Source: Termitomyces sp. T153
Lineage: Eukaryota > Basidiomycota > Agaricomycetes > Agaricales > Lyophyllaceae
Length of the DNA: 64,000 nucleotides
Reading direction: 5' to 3'
Assembly (NCBI GenBank): GCA_018296165.2
Contig: JACKQL020000006.1
Span: 310,001-374,000 of the forward strand
Below, piece by piece: positions 45,614 through 57,231 of the stretch. Under the pieces are notes generated by a model. The model made no database searches, was not told the DNA's origin, and was given only the letters and a program-made list of their open reading frames with translations. The number at the start of each line of letters is the position of its first letter. Within the stretch, counting starts at the first letter, position 1. Made by a program: the position numbers and the translations under genes.

Positions 45614-46826
45614 TTAAGCACGTCGAGGAAGGAGGTTGACTACGCGATTCGCTTTAACCTCCCGCCCAGTCTTCCCAAAGTACCTTTCCGATTCGAATGA
45701 CCAATGTAATGACCCCACTATCCAGTCCGCAAGCCCGTTCACGTAAACAGCTACGTCCTTGTCGATTTCCGGACCCCATGAAGGTAGGTTAGCCCTATCT
45801 TCGACAAAGCGGTCGATGGACTGTCTGCACATGTTCCCGACAAAGTCAATAGCTGATTGTAGATCGAGGCCCTCTTCATTCATTACAACTGGAATCATGT
45901 TGTGCGTGTCACCCTTCGACTGTTCCACGTTGTACGAGAAGATGTCCTGTATGTAAAGATGTGATCGTCAGCCGCGCGACCACAGCATGCGACAACGAAA
46001 TGAATAACATACGTTAGACCATGTAACAAGGTCGTTTGCGGCTTCCCCAAGTGACACGATAATTGGATGCTCCATGACCTCGTCAGGAATGTTGAGGTTG
46101 TTCGCGTCTGAACAAGGAAAATCAGTCCGAGATACGGGAGCGAAAAGGGGGCAATCATACATTCAATGAGAGCCCAACATGGCTTGCACCCCGAAGTATC
46201 GCGGCGAAGGGCAATGTACGACTCGAGATCAGGAATGACACCATTCGCACGATCTATAGCCTGTTGGGTGACGCTTTGAAAGAAAAAGTCGAATGTCTCA
46301 ATGAAGCGTTGTTGAGCGCCAGGTGACGCAGTGACGATCATCCGTTTGTAGTAGCTGTGAAGAGGCGTCGATGTTAGCCACCCCAAGACAACTCACTGAA
46401 GAACAACAGAAAGGCGTACTCTCGTGTCATCTTCCCAACTCGTTCTGGACCGTAATACGTATGAGGGTGGTGAAGAGAGTTTAACACGACATCGGCGGTC
46501 GAACGCGTCCCGCGGTTATCCATATCATCGGAGAGGTTGTCGAGGTGGAAGAGGTATGTGAGGAAGTCATTACACACTCTGAGCTGGGGATATGCAGCGT
46601 CCGGGTAAGTCATAGCCGTGAGGAGCCCAGCCTTGAGACCATGAAAGGCGTCACGCTTCTTCCCGTTCAGATTACCGCCCTTGAACAGCCACCGCTTCGT
46701 CTCGCGAGTTATTTGCTTGCGATGACGGTTATAACGAAGTGTGAAGTCACAATGTGCAACAAGATCGGGTAAAATAATCTTAGTCGCGAGGGCAGAAGGT
46801 AGTAGTTGGCTCGTAGCGGCTGACAT
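45614..46826 (-). CDS. Sesquiterpene synthase (class I terpene cyclase)
   Basis: Four exons (46,826-46,420; 46,354-46,161; 46,107-46,013; 45,946-45,614) join in frame to 342 residues, the usual size for basidiomycete sesquiterpene synthases. The aspartate-rich metal site lies near residue 95 (FHLDNLSDDMDNRGT). The NSE motif is NDLVTWSNDIFSYNVEQSKG, where N-D-x-x-S-x-x-x-E aligns on NDIFSYNVE. Between them are RMIVTASPGAQQRF and PDLESYIALRRDTSGCKPCW, conserved in this family. The enzyme cyclises farnesyl diphosphate after Mg-assisted loss of pyrophosphate, in the cytosol. The product cannot be inferred. All catalytic motifs are intact. No intact P450 or other tailoring gene is adjacent; the damaged P450 is about 6.4 kb away. 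Confidence 0.92.
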
Positions 46827-49756
46827 ATTAATAGTGGCAGCGAAAGCGAAGGTAAAGAACGAAGGGCGAAAAGAGCTTGGAGGAAAGCAAGTAGAATACT
46901 AAGCGAGGACGAAAAGGAGTGAAGTCAAGTAGGTGTGTCGGACACACCTTTTATAAGATCGAAGAGAGCATTGCAGCGCGATTCTAAATCGGACAGAGTA
47001 TCTCCATTCAGGGAAACAAGGTTTCAGGCTTCTCTCCCAGGGCCATTGCGGTGTCTACATACTTCAAGAGTGAAGGAAGGCACGGATGCGTCAGATCCAG
47101 CACGTCCGTCAGGATGCTACCCCATCCGGCTTCGTTCAGAGTCTTCTGTACATAGAATTTCAGATGCGGAAACGATTTCCACACATACTAGGATGGATAC
47201 ACCTGCGAGATCGCAAGATTTATGAGATTTGCTCGCTTTGGACCCCGCCACTCTGAGTTCCGTTGCGCCTAATTGTATACTGGCCAATACAGAAAATTCC
47301 GGTATTGCTGACAGCCTATGAAAATGTTTATCTCCCAAAAAGGAATGTTCTTTCTTGACGTTTGCTGTTCAATGTGTCTGTGACTAGGTCGCACAGCGCC
47401 GCATCTGACAAGGACTGGAACTCCGTGATCTGACGTTTGAGCACTGTAAGGAGAACGTCTCAGTTCTGCGGTACCGAATGATCTATTGACCGAATATTGG
47501 CGAACAGATGGTGGATAAGGACACAGCAATGGTAGGCATTGATACTAGGCATTAGACCGAAAGTCGGAATACGGTTGACGATAATGATCGGCTATAGCTA
47601 AATATTTAGTGACACGTGGCATTTATCTACAGAAAATATCTCAAGTATATTACAATTGTACAATTGTGCATTATTATACCCCATGCCCGGTGGCGATGCT
47701 TTCCGACAATGAATGTATCAACTGGTGGTAGGACCCTAGTGACCCACCCGATAATATCATAACGCGAAACACATGAAAACATATGTGTATATATTTTATT
47801 TTTCTGTCATCGAGCCAGCCCTTCGAGCTCGCCGAGAACAATGGAATTCGGTGGAATCAAGGTGGCGGTACTCTCGGCTAGCCCTGACGGACTGTTTGCC
47901 CGAGAAAGCAAAAGACATGGCTTATGATGACAGATATATCGCGGTCTACGAAATCCGCTTACAAATGTCTGCGTTTGACAAACGGTAAAGAAAGAACATC
48001 CTTTTCGCGCGTCTGCTCGGGGCAGCGAACATTCAAGTCATCTCTATCGACGATTCGCAGCGATCTCGCGCCCTACTTACCGCCATTGCTCGGGAAGTTT
48101 CTGTAGGGCGGCGGAATGGCTCAAAGCATTCACAAACTTTTTAGCTTCGAATTTCGCTTCGAGAGACAACTTTCGTCCAAATTCGACCCTCAAATCAAAG
48201 ATCCAAGGTATTTGGATTCAAGGATCAAATTCAAAGGTTAATATCGAGTGTAAGAATTTCCTAAGCATACATATTGGGCGCGATCTTGAGGATGCTATGG
48301 GCTACAAAAGCATGCTGAGTGATAGGTGACATGATTGATCCCGGATCATATATACGAATCGTTCCGAGGACCCTGTAAAGTCGGTGACATCTTCGATCAC
48401 ATAGAGCCATGTTCATACATACATAATGTATACGACAGCATCGGTCAGTACAACATTCTTGCGAGTTCCCCTCAATCATAAGGAGTATAGGAGGCTAGTG
48501 GGGGTGGATAGAAGTCGGGCAGAAGCATCAATCTGACAGCGCCAGAGGGAGGCAAGAAAACGCGACGACTAGGGATATGAGCGGATGTATGATTCCATAT
48601 GGTCAAATCCTTTATCCTCCATTGACAGTATCTCCCCAGGGCGCGATGACATAGTTGACACACAATATGTAGCGTTCTCATTTCTTAGAACCTTTCACAG
48701 GATCCCAATCTTGAGTACCAAAAAGAGTAAGCCCATCCATTCTAAGTCATTCAAGCCAAACCACAACTTAAGTGAACCGGAGTAAAAGACCAACACGAGT
48801 GTCAAATCAGCCTTGCAGTAGTCATGTTGCAAAACAGGGGAAAGATGGCGAAGTTGAGAGGTACAGTGGGGTATCCTGTGGTCCTAGCTTAGCGGAGGTC
48901 AGAGATGCCACTTCCGGCGTCGGGTGTTGATTTCCCGATGGACTTGCGGAGCAATAAGACGACCGACGGCTGCACGGAATATAGTCCAGTAAAGAAGTCG
49001 CGGGAATTGCATATGAGCATGGTGTCTGGGTCCCGGGGTTTGGGGTACATATCGATAAGGCTAAACTTGTGAATTTAACCGCGAGGAACAAGGATGTCGA
49101 CCTACTACTCTGACTCATCGAAATGGTGAGAACCATGGCAAAAGCTTCGCCTGTAGAGAAGTCCAATTATGCCATAATTTGTCCAATAGCCTGTGGGTGC
49201 GCGACTTTGTCGACAGAAATTACCAATATTTTAAAGAGCTCGGGGAGGCCTTAGGTCTTGGTAATAGATCGAAGAGCTTCGAAGTCCAAGAGGGTAAGGG
49301 GAAGATAAGTTTATCAGCAAGCAGAAATCATGTGTCTTAAGCATGACCTGTTTGAACAAGTCGATAAGCGATCCAAGCTGACTGGACGATAAGACCAAGG
49401 TCTTGCTTAGGACCTCAATCAGGTAGAACATCAGTAGTGCATTAGTACTCACGGGCAGTCATCAATCGATCATCAAGTGTTTATCCTTGCTGGCTGGCAG
49501 CTGAAACTCCACTACATCAACTTAGAAGCTGCTAGCTATCCGTCACCGCCCCTCTGCGTCGCCAATTTTCGCTGCCAGTGATTGTATACCACCGTTGAGG
49601 GTCTTAAAATCAATTGTGATCATTTTGCAGGACACGTGGACAAATAGTTATTCCAAGTTTTCAACAAGCGGCCCGTAATTCAAAGAAGCCATTGACTACA
49701 TATAGTGGAGCTGACCCACTCGCCTACAACTTCTTTTCCTCCGACGGTGAACCAGG
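46827..49756. other. About 2.9 kb intergenic, no confident gene
   Basis: Upstream region of the terpene synthase and of the MFS gene. Open frames up to 114 residues (minus 48,822-49,166) and 71 residues (plus 47,773-47,988) lack recognisable domains and consistent splice signals. CpG is normal, so this is not the same material as the left half. Confidence 0.5.
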
Positions 49757-52700
49757 ATGAGCGCCTCTCGACTCGATAGGCCCACTGCTACGATAAGGAC
49801 CTTTGGCGTACAAGATTCAGTAGAAGACGGTCAAAATGCAGCACACGACTCCTCACCATTATTGCGCAGAGTCCTGAGTCGATTGTCGTTTAGCAGCAAG
49901 CATCGACCAAGTGTTTCTTCACAAATGAATGAAATTCTAACACCGCACGAGCATGGCAGAACTCAATCATTCTCATCCGAACGAGCGCCAATACCATCAG
50001 TGCGCCAGTCGTCTGCCGAAATCTATGCAACCCCCCTGCCGATCATTTCGATGATTGTGCTATCTATTGTGAGTGACTTATTGTATATGCGGTACCAAAA
50101 AACTTCATTTCCTTATTGTAGACTATGCTCGGCGAGTTCTTGTGTGCTAACGTATCTACACCCTTCCTACTCTTCATGGTGAAAGGTATGTCTCCACAAT
50201 TGTTTGTTTGCATTAGTAGCCGATTATGCGTAGGATTCGATGAAAGTGCGGACGAATCTACTGCTGCATTCTGGACAGGAGTACTAGGTGAATACAATAT
50301 CCAACAAAGATCTGACCTTTGCTCATACCTTGCAGTGTCGACGTTTTTTCTAACACAATTCATCACGTCCTTACTATGGGTAGCTTATAATGCTCGCTCT
50401 ATTACATGATCTGACCTGCATGTTCTTTGGAACCAGGCTACTGTTGCGGAGAAACATGGTCGACGTTCTGTCCTCATTATATCGTTACTGGGAAGCGCCA
50501 TTACTTGCCTTATCTTTGGCACGGCAACGACACTACGACAAGCCATTTGCATCCGTCTTTTGCAAGGGATATTCGCGGGCGCTGTCGGTGTCGCTCGTGG
50601 TTGTGTGGCTTTTATAACAGATCCAAGTAACGAGGGAAGAGCATACGCCATTCTAGGGTGAGCTTCAAAATATACATGTTAAATACCCACATTTCGAGCC
50701 CTTGATCCAAAGATTCTCCTGGGGGATGGGTGGTGTTGCCGGAGCGATCGTAGGAGGAACTTGTAAGTTGTGAACTCCTTATCTCGTGTCCTAAATTCCT
50801 CTTGGTTACAGTCGAACGTCCTGCCGATAAATGGCCCAACGTATTTGGAAATTTCCAATTCTTCGTAACCTATCCCTATCTTTTGCCTTGCGCTCTGGCT
50901 GCTTTGGTTACGTTTATTGGTAAGCTCTTACTGCTCTGAACAGCCTTTCATACCTAATGTAGATCAGGTTCTATCCTATCGTGCTTCCTCGGTCGCGACG
51001 GCGGGCTTCGAGAAGGAACAATTCGTCTGGGTCCTGAAAAGATCGATGCACATCCTCCGATACCCGAGGAGGAGTCTGTCCCACCAAGTCCTGTCCATGA
51101 GCAACCGAGCCTTGTTGGCACACTGAAAAAACAAGTTTCGCAGAGGCTTTCTGGGTATTTCGCACAACGGATACCAGATGTCCATCGGACATCTTTGAGC
51201 TCCCCTAATCCAGCCTCCGCGGTCCCACTCTCAGCTTCCGGAACACGCCTGGAGAGGACGAGAACTTTTTCCCGGACAAGTCGTGTCAATGGGTCTGCCT
51301 ATGGTTACAGTGGCAGTTATCGCAATAGTTTGGGAAGTAATGCTGCTTTTGGCGCCAGGAAGAGTAGCATGGCAAGCACCCTTCGATGGCGGCGCGGCAG
51401 CAATATGGACAGTATTCGGGACGCGACCGAGGCTCCTGATTTAAATTTCGCACAAAGGTTGTTGATGGCAAATGAGAATGCTGTCACGAACATAGCCGAT
51501 CTGTGGGTTGCCGCTGCCATGAATGTTGACAACGAGGACCCTTTTATGAGCGACTCGGAGGGTGAAGAAGATTCCGAGCAGGTCTTGGAAGAAGAAAATG
51601 AAGCTGCTGACACAGCAAGAGACGAGTTGGGCGCCAGAGGTAGCACTCCAACCCCCAACGCCGCAAGTCCACATCGTAGCTCCCACAGACCATCAAATGC
51701 AGCATCTACCAGACCACGGGACTCTTTCAGTACCCTACGTCGAGCATCTCGCCCATCTATCTCCCAATATGGGACAATCGCGTCACGTCGCTTCTCAAAT
51801 GCTACACCGAGCATTTTTACTCACCCCGGCGTGAGGACGCCGTCTGCTGTTTTAGAGGCCCAACAATTGTTGGCTAGGAGTGATAGTGAAATACCCGCCT
51901 CCGGCGATCTTCTAGACTCAATATCGGAATCTCGACGCACGGCCACCGAAAATGAGGATGTCGAGTCCCTCGTCGAGAAGCAGCCATCTTTGACTTCTCA
52001 GCTGCCGATCATGATCATTGTCCAGTATGGGATGTTGGCGCTACACACGACCACCCACGACCAGGTCTTCATGTCGTACCTCGTTTCGTGAGTATGGTTG
52101 CCCGGCTATTATTAGTGTATTCTTCAAATGATTGATTATCTGATCGTTAGGGCCTACGAGTCAGGAGGCTTGAATCTCAACGCCGGAAACTTTGCGCAAT
52201 TGAGTAAGTGGTCGGTTTCCATCATCGTTCAACCCTTTGACACGGGCCTCAAGTTGCACTGATGTGCCTTGCTCAAATTGCATATCAATTCTATCTGTAT
52301 CCGTAGGTTCCGTTCCAATCTATGGCGAACAGTTGACCAACTCACATATCTGCAGAAATATTGGGTATGCGGTCTGTTCATTCGAGATCTGATGTCTGCT
52401 TGACAGTAGCTTTCAGTCCTCCCAGAGGCCGATTCTCGCATCTTGCTATGTATCGAATTGGATCTCTCCTATTCATACCGGCCTATCTGACTGTTATCCT
52501 CTACCGTGCATTCGCCAGCGCGGAGGATGACGGCAACTTCCTCGTCATGACAGGTCGGTTCCCCTTGCCCACGTCTAATTCTACTGATATCTCTCTCCAG
52601 CATTGGCTATCAGCACGTTAGTCCTTTTCTGTTCCTTGTGGTGATATAGTTCGGTTGATCATATCTCATATCCATCAGAGTTATACGATACTGCGGGATA

Positions 52701-53041
52701 ACCTTCGGGTATACTGCAATATCTATTCTCCTGAATTACAGTAAGTCTCCAAATGCCGCAAGTGACCCCAGTCACTGATATCGAGATTTTAGTGACACCG
52801 CCAAGTGCCGTCGGATACGCAAACGGCATTGCGCAGAGCATCGTCAGTCTTGCCCGTTGTTTTGGACCTGTCATTGGCGGATATGTGAGTTCATATGAGT
52901 TAAATATACATCAAACACTAACTTGAGGGATAGTTGTGGTCGTCAAGCATACGAGACAATCCTTCGGGTTATCCCTTTGGATTCCTCGTGTGCGCAGCTT
53001 TTTGTGGACTGTCCGTGCTTCAGAGCTACCTAATTCACTAG
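49757..53041 (+). CDS. MFS transporter with long central loop (DHA1-like, YCR023C type)
   Basis: Many short exons. The N-terminus is a cytosolic tail (MSASRLDRPTATIRTFGVQD, Ser-rich). First-half membrane segments include LPIISMIVLSI, MLGEFLCANVSTPFLLFMVK, VSTFFLTQFITSLLW and the motif-A loop ATVAEKHGRRSVLI. LLQGIFAGAVGVARGC and FSWGMGGVAGAIVGG come next. A very long hydrophilic insert of about 320 residues (about 50,985-52,000) follows, rich in Ser, Arg, Glu and Asp. The second half resumes with LPIMIIVQYGMLALHTT and ends GPVIGGYLWSS, FGFLVCAAFCGLSVLQSYLIH. Fungal relatives are proton antiporters in vacuolar or plasma membrane with unknown substrates. The loop is probably a phosphorylated regulatory region. 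Exact exon borders in 50,100-52,900 are not all fixed. Confidence 0.85.
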
Positions 53042-53471
53042 TAGTGTCTTTCCGTACTTGATACTCTTCTATTTATGTCCCCTATTTTGGGGAGGAACCG
53101 ATGGACAAGATGTCATCGATTCGTCTTTTTTTTAATCGCAAAGTTTGCATCAAGGTGCTCGGTTGGCTTTTGAGAGAAGTTTAGGTATCGTTGGGTGAAC
53201 TGTTCTGCTGTAAATTGACAGGGACCGTCGAACTGATATCTGCATTCCTGTGAACTGATACCCTCAGTACTTAGTTCGTAGTATCGTAGAAATCCATGTG
53301 AACTGAAGGAACTGAACAAGTTGAGCACCCTTAAGTATATTATTATAAATTTGAAATCAAATTTGGTTTTCGAAATCACGTCGCATGGGAGCGGCTTTCA
53401 GTTTATTTGCCGCCAAATTTGTTCTTGCGGTATCGCGTCTGAACGTTCTGGTCAATAATAGATAGTCAGCC
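53042..53471. other. Intergenic, 430 bp
   Basis: MFS 3' flank and Mak5 promoter. No gene or clear motif seen. Confidence 0.6.
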
Positions 53472-56353
53472 ATGGCTCCCGTTGGTATTTCGACTAAACG
53501 CGCAGCGAAGCGTAAAATTCAAGAAAAGCCCTCTTCTACTAGGAAAAAGATCAGAACGCAACATCGTACTCTTGATGAACTACCATGGAAGAAAGTTGCA
53601 CGCCCCCAGGAGGCAGGTGTCGATGGAGACGATGGTATCCTTGAGCTCGAGGAGATCGAAGGCGTCGAAGTGATCTATGAGGAGGGTGGAAGAGTGGCCA
53701 AATTCGCGGTGTGTCTGATTTACATTTGCTTTCCGTGCTCGAGGTACTAACCCATCAACTAGGTGTTTGAAGGCGAAGAGGGTCCAAAAGAGTCTAATGA
53801 ATCAATAACGACTGTTCAAACCAACGACGAGGCTCAAGAGGGAAATCGAGATTCTGTCGAAGAGCCATCAGTTGAGGACATTACGGAAACTTTTGACTGT
53901 AGGTAATGTTGTCTTCCTTACGGTCTTCCAATGACCCTTTTTCTTTCAGCGGCAGAATTGTTGCAGGATTGGCACAAGTTCTCGTTACATCCACGGCTTT
54001 TGAAATCTCTATACTCGAAGGGCTTCGTATCGCCCACACCTATACAAGCTGCGTCTTTACCGGTTGCCTTGGCCAACAGAGATGTAGTTGGTATTGCGCA
54101 AACCGTATGTTTCACTCAAGAAACGTTGTCGAGACGTTCTCACATTCCTTAAACACAGGGCTCTGGTAAAACTCTCGCATACGGGCTTCCTATCCTTCAT
54201 TATTTGCTATCACAACCGCGACTAAAGGCTGGTATAAAACGACGACTCCGAGCCCTCATCTTGGCTCCAACACGCGAATTGGCGCTACAGGTGTCTTCAC
54301 ATCTCACCGCGTGTCTCAATACTGTTGAAACGGAACTCTCTCTATCTGGAGAGCCTGATGTTCAGGACGGAGAGCCGACGAAGAAAGCCAAAGGAAAGGG
54401 TAGGGTCAAGAAGGAATCACTAGTGCCTGTAATCAAGAAGTCTCCTCCACAGGTCAGTGTTGCTGCTATTGTTGGTGGAATGTCTGCCCAAAAGCAGCGC
54501 CGAATACTTGACCGAGGGATAGACGTTCTGGTTGCGACACCTGGCCGACTTTGGGATATCATGGAAGATGTAGGTCAAAGCACATCGCGTTGTGTCGCAG
54601 CTCTTGACCTTTGACCTAGGATGATGTCTTGTCAAGGGAAATCAAAACCTTGCGTTTCTTAGTGCTTGATGAGGCGGATCGAATGATCGAGGTTGGACAC
54701 TTTGCTGAGCTAGAGAACATCCTTCGTCTGACACTCCGCGAAGACAAGTTCGTCCCGAATCATTGCCTTCCAATACTACAGCCTAACAAAGCGCACAGAG
54801 ATGATCAGATCGAGAATCCAGTGGATGGACAATCCGAAGGGGAGAATGACTCGCAAAAATTGGCCAAAGATAGCCTTCAGACGTTTATATTCTCAGCCAC
54901 GCTAAGTCAGGGCCTTCAAAACAATGTGAAGAGGCGATCTCGCCCCAAGAGCGCAGGGAAGTATAAAAAACGCGACGACAAGCCTGCATCGACGCTAGGT
55001 GAGTTATTGACATTGTTTCTTCTTCTCGTCATGCGAATCTTGTTGAGTTCCCTATCTACAGATGATCTCCTATCACGGTTGGATTTTCGAGATCCAGATC
55101 CTCAGGTTATCGACTTGAGTCCTGCCGGTGGCGTTGTATCAACGCTTCAGGAAAGTAAGGTCGAGTGTCTCTCTGCTGATAAGGTTAGTTGGTATCCAAT
55201 CATGAGAGCTTAATCTAATCGGTCTTGCACTCCAGGACGTCTATTTGTATTACTTCCTCCTTCGACATCCTGGAAAATCCCTGGTTTTCCTCTCTTCTAT
55301 CGATGGGATACGACGGCTCATGCCGTTGATGGAGCTACTCAACATTAAAGCTTTTCCTTTGCATTCCCAGCTAGAACAACGCCAGAGGCTTAAAAACCTT
55401 GACAGGCGAGTTTGTTGTGCATATTTCCAGCTTCTTTACATTCCATGCTCACGACCCACATTCGCTCTAGATTCGCCAATACACCTAATTCTGTTTTACT
55501 TGCGACTGATATTGCCGCTCGTGGTCTCGATATACCTGCCGTTGACCATGTGATACATTATCAAATACCGCGATCGGCAGATGCGTACGTACACCGAAAT
55601 GGTCGGACGGCGCGTGCCATGAGAAAAGGCTTCAGTCTGTTGATGTGTGCCCCTGATGAAAAGCGAGTCGTAAGGGCTTTACTAGGGAACTTGGGGCGAC
55701 GTAAGTCTTTCCCCGCTATCCGTTCCCTTAGTCTTGCCTGACACATGTTCTACAATCTAGAGGAAGATGAAATCCAGGAGATTCCAGTGGAACTCAGCAT
55801 GTTGGACAAACTCAAATATCGCGTTCAACTCGCCCGGAAGATTGAGACAAGCCATCATAAAATCAAAAAAGCTAATCATGACAGGAAATGGGTGAAGGAG
55901 ACGGCGGCAGCTATGGAAATTGAACTAGATTCGGACTACCTCAGGTACAGGTTTCTTCTCGTCTCATTCAAAAGCATATCTGACCTGACATCTTTTGTAA
56001 AGTGACGACCAAGGGGAGCCTTCAAATCAAAGGCGGAAAGCAAAGGATGCTAAGAATGCCGCACTCAAGGCTGAACTTAAGCACATTCTCTCTCAACCAC
56101 TCATCGCGCAGGGGATATCTACAAAGTATATCACTTCTGGAAGTCGACTGATCGTTGATGATCTCATTGTCGGAGCAAGTAAGCTATGAATTCAGAACAT
56201 CTTTTCTTCAATTGACCCACTGTGCTAGATCATGAAACGATGCTAGGCCTAAAAAAGGAGGATGCAGGGAACAATTTGACAACTCGCAAAAAGAAACAAA
56301 AGCGACTTGTGAAGCAGGAGCAAGAATGGGGTGGAATTGACACCGAAAATTGA
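53472..56353 (+). CDS. MAK5: ATP-dependent DEAD-box RNA helicase Mak5 (DDX24)
   Basis: About ten exons. The basic N-terminus ([29 protein letters not shown]) is typical of Mak5. Helicase motifs appear in order: Q motif ([16 protein letters not shown]), I ([14 protein letters not shown]), Ia (APTRELALQ), Ib ([11 protein letters not shown]), II (VLDEADRMI), III (IFSATLS), V ([11 protein letters not shown]) and VI (HRNGRTARA). Long family-specific inserts follow motif Ia ([16 protein letters not shown]) and motif II. The C-terminal basic extension ends [20 protein letters not shown]. Mak5 acts in the nucleolus in maturation of 27S pre-rRNA for the 60S subunit. Reading without introns breaks the frame several times; the conserved motifs on both sides support the splicing. 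Start at 53,472 is the first ATG of the conserved N-terminus. Confidence 0.93.
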
Positions 56354-56529
56354 GACGTTTCTCTTTGTATTGTATTCATGGAGCTGCCAAAGACAGACAG
56401 GAATCGGGACCCAGTCACTGTAATCCAGCCTTGCAGAGTAGGAATGCCATTTTTGATGGTCTATATCTCATGTTAGAAACAAGCCAGGATCAAGCATGGA
56501 TTGTAAAATGATTATATTGCTGGAAACAT

Positions 56530-56989
56530 CTAGTCTGCCTCTTCTGCGGCAGCTTTTTTCTGTTTCGATAGCTCCTTCATTCGACGGATATAGCTGGAGG
56601 TAAAAGTTAGCTCCGAGCACATCCGACAATAGGACAACAGGTGTACTCGTCATATTGACACCTATGAAGTAGAAATAATCAGCTTGAGGCACTTTCGAGT
56701 ACACAAAATCGCACTCACTTCTCGTATGTATGGCGTTCGTGGTCACACTCCCATGGCATGTAGAAGTTTTGTTTGCGGCATACATTGAGCGGTAGGAGAA
56801 GACTATCTCACATTTCCAGTAGAATTGTATAATAGGATTGTAAGAAAAGGTTTTCAAAAAGCATATAGTTCAACATCGAGCACGGTAACTAGATTGATCA
56901 AAAACGCACGCAGAACATGAATCTCTCCACCCCAGGGGCACTTGATGTGCTTTCAGGTCCGCTTGCGACGCTGTAGTCGACGAAGTCAT
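56530..56989 (-). CDS. NDUFB7: NADH dehydrogenase (complex I) subunit NDUFB7/B18
   Basis: Four exons (56,989-56,910; 56,802-56,719; 56,661-56,647; 56,593-56,530) join in frame to 80 residues. After a short Thr/Ser/Ala N-terminus come LPLNVCRKQNFYMPWECDHE, then RHTYEKCQYDDYIRRMKELS and a basic Lys/Ala tail. The two Cys pairs form the CHCH fold typical of B18, imported by the Mia40 route to the intermembrane-space side of the complex I membrane arm. Exon 3 is only 15 bp and codes part of CQYDD; skipping it would remove a conserved Cys. It is divergent from PWP2 with 242 bp between start codons. Confidence 0.92.
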
Positions 56990-57231
56990 GTTGTAATGGC
57001 TGGACCTCAAGAGGAGTAAACCAAGCAGGTGAGCTTCAAGAAGAGCTTACGCTCGGGGCTACTGGGCAAGCTATTTGGCAAGACGGATAGGAACAAACAG
57101 TCTTGATCCTCCGAGCAATTTCTTCCTAATTACAAGACACATTGATAATTGCTGGATACCTCGAGAATTCTCAAACGGCTTGGACGGTGTGGCCCAAGTT
57201 ACTGCTAGCTCGGTACTGCGCCTTGAAAAAA
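56990..57231. promoter_or_regulatory. Bidirectional promoter, NDUFB7 / PWP2
   Basis: 242 bp between divergent start codons. No obvious TATA box. The PWP2 ATG lies directly after a short A-run (ttgaaaaaaatgaaggc). Confidence 0.45.

Noticed and set aside
36815..46826. A terpene biosynthetic cluster (P450 plus sesquiterpene synthase)
   Set aside because: The P450 is damaged and four unrelated features (MYND, CX9C, mL45 and an empty 2.6-kb stretch) lie between them.
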